A stretch of DNA of 64,000 nucleotides from positions 841,280 to 905,279 of the forward strand of contig NZ_JH992902.1 in assembly GCF_000315545.1 (NCBI RefSeq). Direction: 5' to 3'. The DNA comes from Selenomonas sp. F0473 (lineage in GTDB: Bacteria > Bacillota > Negativicutes > Selenomonadales > Selenomonadaceae). Of the stretch, positions 31,192 to 40,826 are shown in pieces. Under the pieces are notes generated by a model that saw only the letters and a list, made by a program, of their open reading frames with translations, was not told the DNA's origin and made no database searches. Each line of letters begins with the position of its first letter. Position 1 is the first letter of the stretch. A program made the position numbers and the translations under genes.

Positions 31192-31214
31192 TTTGTAGAC
31201 AAATTGTAGACAAA
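31192..31214. repeat. right boundary repeat of the integrated element (attR candidate)
   Basis: Identical 23-bp copy of the left repeat: a T followed by two tandem TTGTAGACAAA. A third, partial copy (TTGTAGACAA, 31176-31185) overlaps the integrase stop codon. The interval from 31215 to 31497 holds only terminators and short inverted repeats (for example TTTGTAAAG and CTTTACAAA) and no gene I can support. Confidence 0.65.
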
Positions 31215-31220
31215 TGCTTA

Positions 31221-31263
31221 ATAAAAGCCCCTCTTCCTATTGAAAAACAATGGATTGAGAGGC
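31221..31263 (+). terminator. probable integrase terminator
   Basis: AAGCCCCTC and GAGAGGCT-type arms flank an inner ATTG/CAAT stem, followed by TATTATTTAT. The stem has mismatches, so it is a moderate call. Confidence 0.5.
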
Positions 31264-31423
31264 TATTATTTATACTCCCCCATTATAGATGGAAGGCCGT
31301 CCTTTGTAAAGCCGACAGTATCAGCATCGGACGCAAAGCCCTTGACTTTACAAAATGCTCCTTACAATTGGGAAGGATTACAATAAAAACCGCCTCATAA
31401 CGAACGAAGAATCATAGTTCAAG

Positions 31424-31468
31424 AAAACGCGCCCCGCGGTCGTAGCATTCGACCGCGGGGCGCGTTTT
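31424..31468. terminator. bidirectional terminator after the giant TPS gene
   Basis: A perfect 19-bp stem (AAAACGCGCCCCGCGGTCG, 31424-31442, with 31450-31468) and a 7-nt loop, followed by T on both strands. It lies 29 bp after the stop of the 3058-residue protein gene. Confidence 0.9.
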
Positions 31469-31497
31469 ATTTACTTGAGACGTCGGCGGGCAAATCC

Positions 31498-34400
31498 TTA
31501 CCCGAACACCTCGTTCATCAGCTCAAATACGGCATCATCCGTCGCATAGATGTCCGGCGTGCGGACGTTCTTTCCGTCCCGGATCGAGTTGAGTGCGGGA
31601 TTGCGGTATGCGACCGCAGCCTCCGAAGCGCGCCCGAAGTTACCATGCTGGTCGAGCGACGCGTTCTCATAGGCGTACTCATCGGGGAGCATCTTATTCT
31701 GCGCGAGGACATTGTAGTAATTCGCATCCGGGATATACGGCCCGACATGGAGCGCCGTCGCGTTCGCGGGATCCTGCACAAAGCGATAGTTCCAATAGAC
31801 GACCTCTCCCACCGCGGGGGCATAGGAGCCGTTAACGGCATAATCTCCCATGCGCAGGCGCGCATCCGGCGCATCGTAACTGAACGTCCCCCGGAGATGT
31901 TCGCCGTTCACGCCCGTTGCGTAGCCCGGCGCAGGATATGTGCCGTCGGGCGTTCCCGTATAGCTGCCGCGCGGCGGCAGTCCCTCGTTGATCCAAACGG
32001 TCTTCGGATCGGCCTTCATCCGAATCTCTACGGGATTGATCCTCCCTGTCGCAGTCGTCACATCATAGGTCAGCGTCGTTCTCGCCGGATTCCGCGTGCC
32101 GATGCTGTTCCCATGTTCGTCAACGAGCTCGTAATTCGACAAAGGACTGCCCGAAAGACTAAATCGATAGTCTACATCCTTGTTCGCGACATCATTGCGA
32201 TCCTGCCACATCGCGTTCGGATCGGCGTTCCCGTTCGGCGTCCATGCGACATCCTTGTCGGCATAGGCGGCCGCCGAACTGTGCGCGATGTGCGGCCGAT
32301 CGGCTTTGACAATGCCCTCCTCATCGTCGTAACGAGTCTCTTCATTCTCGTTATAGTGTCGGAAGTGCCGGATCGCAAGGGATTCCCGGGTAATGACGTT
32401 CCCGTCCGCATCTTTCGCGATACCGACGATTTCTTTGTTCCCGTCATAAGTCTTGGTCGGATTGATCGACTTCATGTCGGCAATCAGCTTGCGCGGCGTA
32501 ATGTATCCCTTATTTACTGTCGGCGTAAAGGTATTTCCTCCGGCGATCACAAAATTCCCGCCCGTATAGGTCAGCGCATAGGTGACATTGTGCGACGCAC
32601 CGCCGTTGACATTTGCGTTGTCATAGTGCGTGCCCGATGCGTCGACGGACAGATCGTCTTTGTTCAGTTCAATCGTTTCCGAGCCGCTCCGATACGTGGC
32701 GCCGTTCAGATAGTTCTTGACCGAATCGCCGTCCGATTTGCCATGATACTTGACCGAGGTGTCTCCGTCATACTCCTTCGTTGCATTCTTGAAGTCAAAG
32801 GTGATATCGCTCTGATTGATCCTGCGCGGATTGATACGCCCCTTTCCCTGTGTCGCGGTATAGCTTACGCCGTCGTTTTCGAGTCGATAGTTCTTCGCAT
32901 CCGACGCCGTGTTGCGCGCGGCATAATCGTTCAGTGCATCGTTAAAGCCTGTGTAGGAAACCGCCTTATCGACGACATTACCGTTGGCATCGCGGCTCAC
33001 GTTTGAGTCGGCATATGCCCCTCGAATTTTATTCATCGCCGTTTGATCAAGGCGCAACGTATCTCCGTTCACAACGCCATGGAACGTCATATCGCCCGCT
33101 GCAAGATCCTTGACGGCGGCTGTGCCGTCATAGTCCTTGACCTTGCGCGCAACATCCGCCGTCAGCGTCTTTTTGTAGATATCTGCTTTTCCTGTCGCGA
33201 TCCCCGCACCGACGGTATAATTTTGGCTTGCTATCGGATCCCCCGAGAGCGTCAACGTATAATCGACATTAATCGCGCCTGCGCCGTTCTCCCTTCGGGC
33301 TTCGGCTTGTTCCTTCGTGTCTACCGTCGCATCCTTGCTTGCATACCGGCCCTCCACTTTGAGATGTACCTTGCCCTTATCCTTTGAAACGATAAGATCC
33401 TCGTCATCGAGTACCATCTTATCGATGAGCGCCTGATTCTCCCTGCTCAGCTCCCTTGTCCCGTCATATTCCTTATAGATATTCTGCGGAACATGCGCCG
33501 TGAGATTGCGCGGCGTGATGGTGCCCGTTGTATGCCCATACACAACACTGCCGCCCTCGATATCGAAATTCCGCGTGCTCAGCGTGAACTCATAGTCCAC
33601 CATATTATTTGAATAGGCAACATTTTCGTCCCTGTACGCCGCCTTGTTCAGCGTAATATCATCGGGATTGACAGGAGTATCAACCCCGTTGAGTTTGAAA
33701 GTACTCGACCGGAAGTAATTGCTCGCATCGCCCTTCTTGTGCGTAATGGGATCCGTCCAAACGACTTTTTTCGTGCCGTCATATTCCTTCGTCGCAGGAT
33801 CAATGTGGAACGTAAAATCGCTCTGCTTGACCCGCACGCGGTCGATCCGCCCCGTGCCAAAACCGGGATCCGTGAACTCATAGTTCCCAGCATCGCCCGC
33901 GAGCACCGTATTCATCGCGCTTCTCACGCCTTGATAGCGGACGGTCTTCGTCCCCGCATTCGGGTCGGCGGTGAACGCATCGCCCGTGCCCATGCCGTAC
34001 TCGCTCGTGATGCCCGTCAGCCCCGTGAGTTTGTTATTGCCGTCCGCAAAGCCCGGCCGGTCGTGATTTAGAACCGCTGCATCGGCAGCGGAAACAGACG
34101 CCGTAACGTCGTTGTTCGTCGCTGTGGTATCGTAGTTTTTCCGTACATCGGCGAAGGTGAGATCGACCCTGCGCTTTGTAATCGTATTGTTGTTCGTTAT
34201 CACGGTTCCGGTAATCGCATTGTTGGAGTCGTCGACAAGGCGATAGTTCCCCGCATTGTCCGCATCAATCCCGATATTGTAGTTCACGATCTTGCTCGTG
34301 CCTGCATTCTTGTCCGCGTACTCTGCCGTCGTGATGTTGGTCGCGCCGTCGCCTGCGACAAGCCCCGTGAGCGTCACGAGATCGTTGCCGGACAGCGCGT

Positions 34401-37400
34401 TCCCCGCGGCGTTCTTGACTGCCGTCGTCGCGTCGTAAGTCTTCGTCAGCGGCCCTTTAATGGTCGCGACGACATCCTTCGGCGTAATGGCGCCGTCGCC
34501 TTTGAGGGAGAGCGTCTGCGCGTTCGGCGCGAGCGCAAAGTTGCCGCTCTCATTTGAGAAGGTGAAGTTATAAGTCACGCGGTTATGGGACGCGCCACTG
34601 TTGACATCCTTCGAATCGTATTCCGCAGAGGTGAGGTTGAGGTCGCCGAGTACGTTCACCGGATTACCGTTGACCATCACGGTTGCGCTGCTGATATACC
34701 CCATGACGTCGGAAAGGTTCTTCGAAGTACCTTTCCATACGGAGGTGTTGCCGTCGTAGACCTTCGTCGCCGTCCCTGCGGTGACAGTCACGCTGCCCGG
34801 CGTAAGCCGGAACGGCGTGATCTCGCCAAGTCCCTTTGCCGTCTCAGCGAGGTTGTAGTTGCCCGCATCCGCACCGCCGAGCTTGAGCTTCGAATAATTG
34901 ACCCAGTTCTTCTGTGCAGTGCCGTCAATGACCGCTGTTGTGCCGTCGCCGCGGACATTTTGACTTTGGAACGATTCGTCGTGTCTGTCGAGCGTTACAA
35001 TATCGCTCCCGATCACCGCGCCTGCGATAAATCCAACGTCCCCGGGCTTGACATTTTTCGTCCCGTCGTAAACCTTCGTGATTTTCTTAAACGCACCCGA
35101 AAGGTCCTTCGGCGTGATCCTGCCCGTCGCGGAGAGCGTCAGACCGTTCTCCGCGTTGACCGTCGCATGCCCGTCCGAAAGCGTATAGTTGCGCGCGTCG
35201 CCGCCCGCGATGTTGACCGTATAGGTGATGTTTTTATCGACAACATTACTGCCTGAACGTGCGACGTTCTTATCCGCGTATTTTGACGCGATGTTAAAGC
35301 TCGTGCCGTCGGTCGTGACGAGTTTATCTTTCGCCGTCGCACTGTCCGCATATTTGACGTTGCCCGCAGTGTCGACATCTGTCAGCATATTCCACTTCTT
35401 CGCCGCCGTATCGACAAGGTCCGACGTTCTATCATAGACTTTATCAATACCGCTGTTCTGCACAAGGTCGAGACTGAGCACGCGCCGTGTGATCTCGCCC
35501 TCGCCCGTGACGTTTACCTGCCCCGATTCGAGGTTCTGTCCGTTCAGCGTATAGTTTTTCAGCAGATCGCCGTAACCCACATCCGCCGTGACGTCCACCT
35601 TATACGCAACGCGCGAGGCATCGGCGACGTTCGCCGTATCTGTCACGTTGTCGCTTTTCCTGAATTTTGCATTCCCGGGGACAAGCTCAAAGTGAATACG
35701 ATTGCCGTCCGTGCCGACAAAGCCACTCGTCCCCGGCCGGAGTTTCCAGCCCGAGAGCACCTGATAATCGGCAGTACCGTCGTAGACCTTCGTCGCCTTT
35801 CTTACGGTGCCGCCTGTATCGACGACTTTGAAGTCATCGGGCGTAATCGCTTTACGGTTGATCGTTCCCTTGCCGTACAACGTGTCGTCTACTTCGTAGT
35901 CGCCTGCAAGCTGCGTGCCGAATGCGTTCTCAAACGCCTTCTTCATCTGCGTGTAGCGGACGTCATGCGGCGTGCTGTTGCTGGCATTGGCATTCTTTTG
36001 GAACGCTGTCCCCGTACCGCGCCCATAATCGCTCGTCGCGGGATCGGTCGCCGCGCTCGCGCGCGCGTTCCACTTAGCAGAAAGGATTTCTTTTGTGATA
36101 TTGTCACTCGCCACGGCGTTTGTAATTCCCGCAACGGTCGCTCCCATCGTGTTTTTCGACGTGCCGTCATAGGTCTTACTGACGTCGGCCATCGTGATAT
36201 CCAGCTTGCGCGGGGTGATCGTTCCTTTGTTTGCCTGCAAACCGAGATTCGCCGTGACGGTCTGCCCTGCCCCGGAGCCGCTGCGCGTACTAATGACATG
36301 ATTTGAGTCGTCGACAATCTGATAGTCGTCCGCATACTGTCCCGTGAGTTGTCCTTGATAGGTGACGTTTTTCTTAATAATATTGCCGTCCGCACCGCGC
36401 GAGACATGCTGATCCGCATACTTTGCAGTCGAGGTATTCTCTCTCGTATCGGCGGGCTTCACCCAGCCCGTGAAGCTGACAACCGTGCCGCCTTTCTTCA
36501 CCGTGCGGTTGCCGTCCGTATGCTCCGCAAGGCCGTCGTAGACCTTCTCAATCTCATGCGTCACAGCCTTGAGCGACGCAGGGGTAATAGACCCTGCCGA
36601 CGTTGCATGGGCGGGATCGTCATCGTTGACGTTTTCTAAATTGCGCTCTGATCCCGATGGACCAAACGTATAGTTCGTGAGCGGGTTATTCGCCGCGTCC
36701 GACGTCTGCGCCACGATGTCATAGGCGACATACTGCGCCTCGGAAACGTGGGAGGTCTGCTGGTTGCCCGCCGCATCCTTGGTAAAATGTCCCGGCGCTC
36801 CGTTCTTCAGACGGAACGTGATCTTTTTATAGTCGCGCGACACGATCCCCTCGTTTGGGGTAGACGCCTGCGGCGTGACAAGTTTCGCACCGTTGGGCAG
36901 ATTGTAGTCGGAAGTACCGTCGTATACCTTCGTCGCATCGGCAAGCGGATCATCGCCCTTGAGCACTTTAAAGCCCGTCGGATCGATGCGGCGGCGCGTA
37001 ATCTCACCCGTGCCGTATTGCTTATCTGCAACGGAATAGTTCCTGCCGAGGGTGCTGCTGATGCCCGTATACTCCACCGAACGGCTGCCCGCGTTCACAT
37101 TCTCTATGAACGTTGCCGTCGTCGTCCCGTCGCCATAGCGGCTCGTGACGCCTGCAACATTGATGTTGCCGATCGTATAGCCGTCCGCGCCAAGCACAGC
37201 GTTGCCCGTCGTGCCGTCGCTCATGGCACTCAGCGCGGTCTGTGTGTTGGTCGCCGTCCCGTCGTAGATTTTCGTTGCAGGTCCAAACGTGAGCGTCACG
37301 GGGCGCGGCGTGATCGTGCCGAGCCCCGTCAGCGTCGTCGTCCGCGTGACCGTCGTCGTGTTCGGTGCCGTATCAAATGTATAATTATCCGCTTCCTCTG

Positions 37401-40400
37401 CGTTCGGCGTCGTAAAGGCGACGTTATAAGTCACGTTCTGCGTCGTGGGAACGCCGCCCGAATAGACGACGTTCTTTGAAGCATACGTCGCCGTCGAGGT
37501 ATTCGTCACCGAATCGCCGGAGACAATGCCGCTCAGCGTGACGAGCGCATCGCCCTTAATCTCATTCCGATTGCCGTCCGTATGAGTCTCGAGCGCATCG
37601 TACACTTTCGTAATCGAATCGTTCTTCTTCACCGCCGTGATCGTCTTCGGCGTGATCTTGCCCGCGCCCGTGGCGTTAAAGGTCTCATCCAGCGCCTTAT
37701 GCGTCCCGCCCATATCGACATAGTAGTCGCCGAGTTGGTACTCCGACGGATTATCCGACTGTCCGGTCACGTTATAGGCGATCTTCTCTGCCGTACTCAC
37801 ATTCTTCGTGGCTGTTGTCCCGTCGGATTTGCGGAACTGTCCCTTCCCGCCCGTCAGCGCAAAGGTGATATGTCCCTTATCGCGGTCAACGATGCCCGTT
37901 GTGTCCGTCGTTGCCCCCGCATTCGCGGAGAGATAGAGGTTCGTCGTATCGGGCGCGTACTCGTTATTGCCGTCGTAGACCTTTTGCGCCGATGCCTCTG
38001 TATTGGTCCCCTTGTTGTAGACCTTGAATCCGTCCGTCTTAATCTCGCGCGGAATGATCGTGCCGCCGAGGTAGACATTCTCCCCCGTTACCGCCTGCTG
38101 CGTGCCGCCTGCGGGCGTATAGAAGAGCTCATAGTTCTGCGCATCGTTCGCATAGATGCCGTCCGTGCGAAGCCCGACCCCATCGTACTTGATCTTATAG
38201 GTTCCTACGTGAAACCGCTCCTCCGTACCGGCATCATTGGTATATTTCGGAGTGTCGATATCTTTCAGTTCGACATTATCCCGCGTCCCCCCGTCATCCG
38301 TCATAATCTCGCCTTTTGTCCCGGCGGCAATCGTTTTATTCAGCGCGATATTCGGCGTCCCGCCGGACTGGAGCATCGCCGAATCCACAACCGTGCTCGT
38401 GCCGTCATAAGTCTTAGCGTCCGCCTTTTCCTTTCGGATGGTGAGATAAAGAGGCGCCTTGGTAATGGTAATCTTGCCCTTAATATTACCTAGCGAAGCA
38501 CTATCGAACGTATAGTTTTTCGAGTCCTCTTTCGTGCTGTCGAAGGCGATGGAACCGCCAAAAGTAACTTCCTTTGCCGTGCCGACATGCTTATCCGCCA
38601 TCCGCGCGGTGAGATGCGTCGTATCAAGTCCAACGGAATGATCCGCTAGGTCATCCGCGGTAATCCCGGCTTTTCCTCCGCCCTTGAACGCAGTCTCAAA
38701 TTCGGCTTTAACATCCGTCTTGCCGTTGTAAACGCGCGTAAGTGTCCCGATGGCGTTGAGGGCAAGGCTGACTTTTCTCTGTCCAATCGTCACATTCACG
38801 CCGCGCAGGTTCGGGCCGTGCTGATCCGACCAAACGATCGCCTTTGTTCCCGCGTTACGGATGCCGTTCGCTTTGTCGGCCGCAGAGTTCGTATAGGCAT
38901 ATTCCTTAACTTTATTCGTATCGACGGACGGCTCGTATTGAATCTTTGATTTGTCGCCCGGCGTATCGGGCGTATCCGCATCCACAATGCGAAGATATTT
39001 GCTGTTATAGGTCAGCCCCGTAACATCCGCACCGTTGTTGGTCTTTGGCGTATTCGCCGTATCGTTGACAACGGTTCCGTCCTGATTGAAATACCTATAA
39101 TTATAGGTCGCCGTCGCAGTCCCGTCCATAAACGCAGTCAAAAGCGGCACAGTACGCCCCTCGTAAATGCGCCACGTCGCCCCCGGATCGCCGTTGTTGT
39201 TGATGTCCCAGCCGCTGTAGGTGGACGATGAATACGCATCGTGTTCTGTGGCCGATGGGGTCGGACCGGGGATGACAGGTTTCGCCTTTCCTGTCGATAT
39301 ATCGATAATGTAATTCCCCGATACTTTCGCCGGCGTGAACGATTGGGTCGCAGAAAACTTCTTTGATGTCGTATAAGAATTTCTGATTGTCGTCCCATCA
39401 TCCGGATCAATGACGCGAATGAAAAAGGAATCTCCCGCTACCGCACTTTTCGGTTTATTATAGGTGTTCGTTACCTCGGTTCCGGTATCCGAAAGGCCAA
39501 TAATACCGCCGCCCTCACTTGTGATCGGCGAGGTATTATAGGAACTGTCAATCTTCGTGTGTTGTGTGCATCCTACGATTCCCCCAAATCGACCGCTCTC
39601 CCCCGTAATAGAGCCGCCTTCCACATAGACGTTTTTCAATACGGTATTGCCGGTTGCCTCTCCAACGAGCCCACCCGCTGTATTAACCCCAGCGCCCGTA
39701 TCATTTCCCGCAATCGTCGGAGCAATGACCCCGAGATTTTCGATACGCGCGCCGCTGACCCTGCCAAACAGCGCGGCATGGTCGACGCCCGCGATATTTA
39801 GATTTCGTATCTTATAAAAATTCCCGTCAAATTTTCCCGTAAAAGCCGCATAGGCATTCCCGCCGATCGGCGCGGTAATGCCCGTCATATCAATATCATT
39901 CTCAAGCATATAATTGCCCGCTAAATTTGTTGTATTGATATTGCTTATTTCGGCTGCATTGCTGACGAGCCGGTAGTAATTGTTTGCCGGGGTCGCCGCA
40001 GAGCCATTTACCGTATATCCAGACGTCGGTGCCGTCGTCTTATAGCCGATATGCGCAGTACCGTCGTTTGCGGTATCCGTATGCATCACAACAGATGTGC
40101 TGTGCACATTTGCCGCGTTCAGGAATCGAATGCTTTTCCCCACGACTTCTACGCCGATTGCGGTAACGTTCCCCATATTGACGACGTCGGCTTTGCCGAC
40201 AGGCGATGCTCCAAGAGGATTCGAACCGTCCCATGAAGTCATCGCGCTAAGCGCGGCAGTATCCTGCGTGGAGACATAAAGATTCCCGACGTTCACGCTC
40301 GCCGTCTTACCAAAAATGACGCCGTTCGGGTTGACGATATAGACGTTATTTCCTCCCGTAATATTCCCATTGATTACAGAGCTGTTTCCGCCGCGGACAA

Positions 40401-40674
40401 TATTCAAATAGTTGTTGGTCTGCGCCCCGCCGTCATATTGAACAATTTCTCCATTTCCCACGGAGTAATCCGCCCAACTGATGACATTATTTGTATCGGA
40501 CGACCCGATACTGGTCGTCGCTCCTGAACGGGAAACGACGGCGTTCCCTGCAAGGTTCTGCTCCCCTGTCGGCGCGGCAAAAGAAACCTGAGGAATCAAA
40601 AATGCTCCCGTCATCCCCGCCAATACCGCATAGCGTATATTTCTCCGCAGCTTCATCATCCGATACGCGCTCAT
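31498..40674 (-). CDS. giant TPS-domain (filamentous haemagglutinin N-terminal) exoprotein with YDG repeats
   Basis: A 3058-residue secreted protein. Residues 1-33 are a long signal peptide (cut near SFA-AP). Residues ~36-180 are a two-partner secretion domain with the hallmark NPNG at 115-118 (NPNGVIFGKTASVNVGNLYV). A GLUG-type stretch follows near 310-370 (GGLVGEATGN). From about 690 to 2800 there are about 19 YDG-type repeats, each ~113 residues and marked by variants of TKVYDGT and linkers like GxITPRxL. The tail has no anchor. It probably crosses the outer membrane through a TpsB partner not in this window and acts as an adhesin. ATG 40674 follows GGGGAGCGG. Confidence 0.9.
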   Translation of the reverse strand: MSAYRMMKLRRNIRYAVLAGMTGAFLIPQVSFAAPTGEQNLAGNAVVSRSGATTSIGSSDTNNVISWADYSVGNGEIVQYDGGAQTNNYLNIVRGGNSSVINGNITGGNNVYIVNPNGVIFGKTASVNVGNLYVSTQDTAALSAMTSWDGSNPLGASPVGKADVVNMGNVTAIGVEVVGKSIRFLNAANVHSTSVVMHTDTANDGTAHIGYKTTAPTSGYTVNGSAATPANNYYRLVSNAAEISNINTTNLAGNYMLENDIDMTGITAPIGGNAYAAFTGKFDGNFYKIRNLNIAGVDHAALFGRVSGARIENLGVIAPTIAGNDTGAGVNTAGGLVGEATGNTVLKNVYVEGGSITGESGRFGGIVGCTQHTKIDSSYNTSPITSEGGGIIGLSDTGTEVTNTYNKPKSAVAGDSFFIRVIDPDDGTTIRNSYTTSKKFSATQSFTPAKVSGNYIIDISTGKAKPVIPGPTPSATEHDAYSSSTYSGWDINNNGDPGATWRIYEGRTVPLLTAFMDGTATATYNYRYFNQDGTVVNDTANTPKTNNGADVTGLTYNSKYLRIVDADTPDTPGDKSKIQYEPSVDTNKVKEYAYTNSAADKANGIRNAGTKAIVWSDQHGPNLRGVNVTIGQRKVSLALNAIGTLTRVYNGKTDVKAEFETAFKGGGKAGITADDLADHSVGLDTTHLTARMADKHVGTAKEVTFGGSIAFDSTKEDSKNYTFDSASLGNIKGKITITKAPLYLTIRKEKADAKTYDGTSTVVDSAMLQSGGTPNIALNKTIAAGTKGEIMTDDGGTRDNVELKDIDTPKYTNDAGTEERFHVGTYKIKYDGVGLRTDGIYANDAQNYELFYTPAGGTQQAVTGENVYLGGTIIPREIKTDGFKVYNKGTNTEASAQKVYDGNNEYAPDTTNLYLSANAGATTDTTGIVDRDKGHITFALTGGKGQFRKSDGTTATKNVSTAEKIAYNVTGQSDNPSEYQLGDYYVDMGGTHKALDETFNATGAGKITPKTITAVKKNDSITKVYDALETHTDGNRNEIKGDALVTLSGIVSGDSVTNTSTATYASKNVVYSGGVPTTQNVTYNVAFTTPNAEEADNYTFDTAPNTTTVTRTTTLTGLGTITPRPVTLTFGPATKIYDGTATNTQTALSAMSDGTTGNAVLGADGYTIGNINVAGVTSRYGDGTTTATFIENVNAGSRSVEYTGISSTLGRNYSVADKQYGTGEITRRRIDPTGFKVLKGDDPLADATKVYDGTSDYNLPNGAKLVTPQASTPNEGIVSRDYKKITFRLKNGAPGHFTKDAAGNQQTSHVSEAQYVAYDIVAQTSDAANNPLTNYTFGPSGSERNLENVNDDDPAHATSAGSITPASLKAVTHEIEKVYDGLAEHTDGNRTVKKGGTVVSFTGWVKPADTRENTSTAKYADQHVSRGADGNIIKKNVTYQGQLTGQYADDYQIVDDSNHVISTRSGSGAGQTVTANLGLQANKGTITPRKLDITMADVSKTYDGTSKNTMGATVAGITNAVASDNITKEILSAKWNARASAATDPATSDYGRGTGTAFQKNANASNSTPHDVRYTQMKKAFENAFGTQLAGDYEVDDTLYGKGTINRKAITPDDFKVVDTGGTVRKATKVYDGTADYQVLSGWKLRPGTSGFVGTDGNRIHFELVPGNAKFRKSDNVTDTANVADASRVAYKVDVTADVGYGDLLKNYTLNGQNLESGQVNVTGEGEITRRVLSLDLVQNSGIDKVYDRTSDLVDTAAKKWNMLTDVDTAGNVKYADSATAKDKLVTTDGTSFNIASKYADKNVARSGSNVVDKNITYTVNIAGGDARNYTLSDGHATVNAENGLTLSATGRITPKDLSGAFKKITKVYDGTKNVKPGDVGFIAGAVIGSDIVTLDRHDESFQSQNVRGDGTTAVIDGTAQKNWVNYSKLKLGGADAGNYNLAETAKGLGEITPFRLTPGSVTVTAGTATKVYDGNTSVWKGTSKNLSDVMGYISSATVMVNGNPVNVLGDLNLTSAEYDSKDVNSGASHNRVTYNFTFSNESGNFALAPNAQTLSLKGDGAITPKDVVATIKGPLTKTYDATTAVKNAAGNALSGNDLVTLTGLVAGDGATNITTAEYADKNAGTSKIVNYNIGIDADNAGNYRLVDDSNNAITGTVITNNNTITKRRVDLTFADVRKNYDTTATNNDVTASVSAADAAVLNHDRPGFADGNNKLTGLTGITSEYGMGTGDAFTADPNAGTKTVRYQGVRSAMNTVLAGDAGNYEFTDPGFGTGRIDRVRVKQSDFTFHIDPATKEYDGTKKVVWTDPITHKKGDASNYFRSSTFKLNGVDTPVNPDDITLNKAAYRDENVAYSNNMVDYEFTLSTRNFDIEGGSVVYGHTTGTITPRNLTAHVPQNIYKEYDGTRELSRENQALIDKMVLDDEDLIVSKDKGKVHLKVEGRYASKDATVDTKEQAEARRENGAGAINVDYTLTLSGDPIASQNYTVGAGIATGKADIYKKTLTADVARKVKDYDGTAAVKDLAAGDMTFHGVVNGDTLRLDQTAMNKIRGAYADSNVSRDANGNVVDKAVSYTGFNDALNDYAARNTASDAKNYRLENDGVSYTATQGKGRINPRRINQSDITFDFKNATKEYDGDTSVKYHGKSDGDSVKNYLNGATYRSGSETIELNKDDLSVDASGTHYDNANVNGGASHNVTYALTYTGGNFVIAGGNTFTPTVNKGYITPRKLIADMKSINPTKTYDGNKEIVGIAKDADGNVITRESLAIRHFRHYNENEETRYDDEEGIVKADRPHIAHSSAAAYADKDVAWTPNGNADPNAMWQDRNDVANKDVDYRFSLSGSPLSNYELVDEHGNSIGTRNPARTTLTYDVTTATGRINPVEIRMKADPKTVWINEGLPPRGSYTGTPDGTYPAPGYATGVNGEHLRGTFSYDAPDARLRMGDYAVNGSYAPAVGEVVYWNYRFVQDPANATALHVGPYIPDANYYNVLAQNKMLPDEYAYENASLDQHGNFGRASEAAVAYRNPALNSIRDGKNVRTPDIYATDDAVFELMNEVFG

Positions 40675-40781
40675 GTTCCGCTCCCCTTATCTCTCCCAAA
40701 TCAACATATACTTGCTTATATAGTTTATCGTGTTTACCGGCTTGTTTTATAATATCATAATAACAGCAAAAAAAGCAAGAA

Positions 40782-40817
40782 AATCGCCCCGATGGTCCTA
40801 TGTCCACCGGGGCGATT
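40782..40817 (-). terminator. flagellin gene terminator
   Basis: AATCGCCCCG (40782-40791) pairs with CGGGGCGATT (40808-40817); on the minus strand it is followed by TTTTCTTGC. It begins 10 bp after the flagellin stop. Confidence 0.8.
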
Positions 40818-40826
40818 GTTTTATTT

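Noticed and set aside
31215-31497. A gene in the gap between the element and the giant adhesin gene
   Set aside because: No frame with a start and ribosome site is seen; it holds two terminators and short inverted repeats only.
31498-40674. CRISPR-like regular repeats in the giant gene
   Set aside because: The regularity is at protein level (YDG motifs about 113 residues apart), with variable DNA and no short direct repeats with unique spacers.
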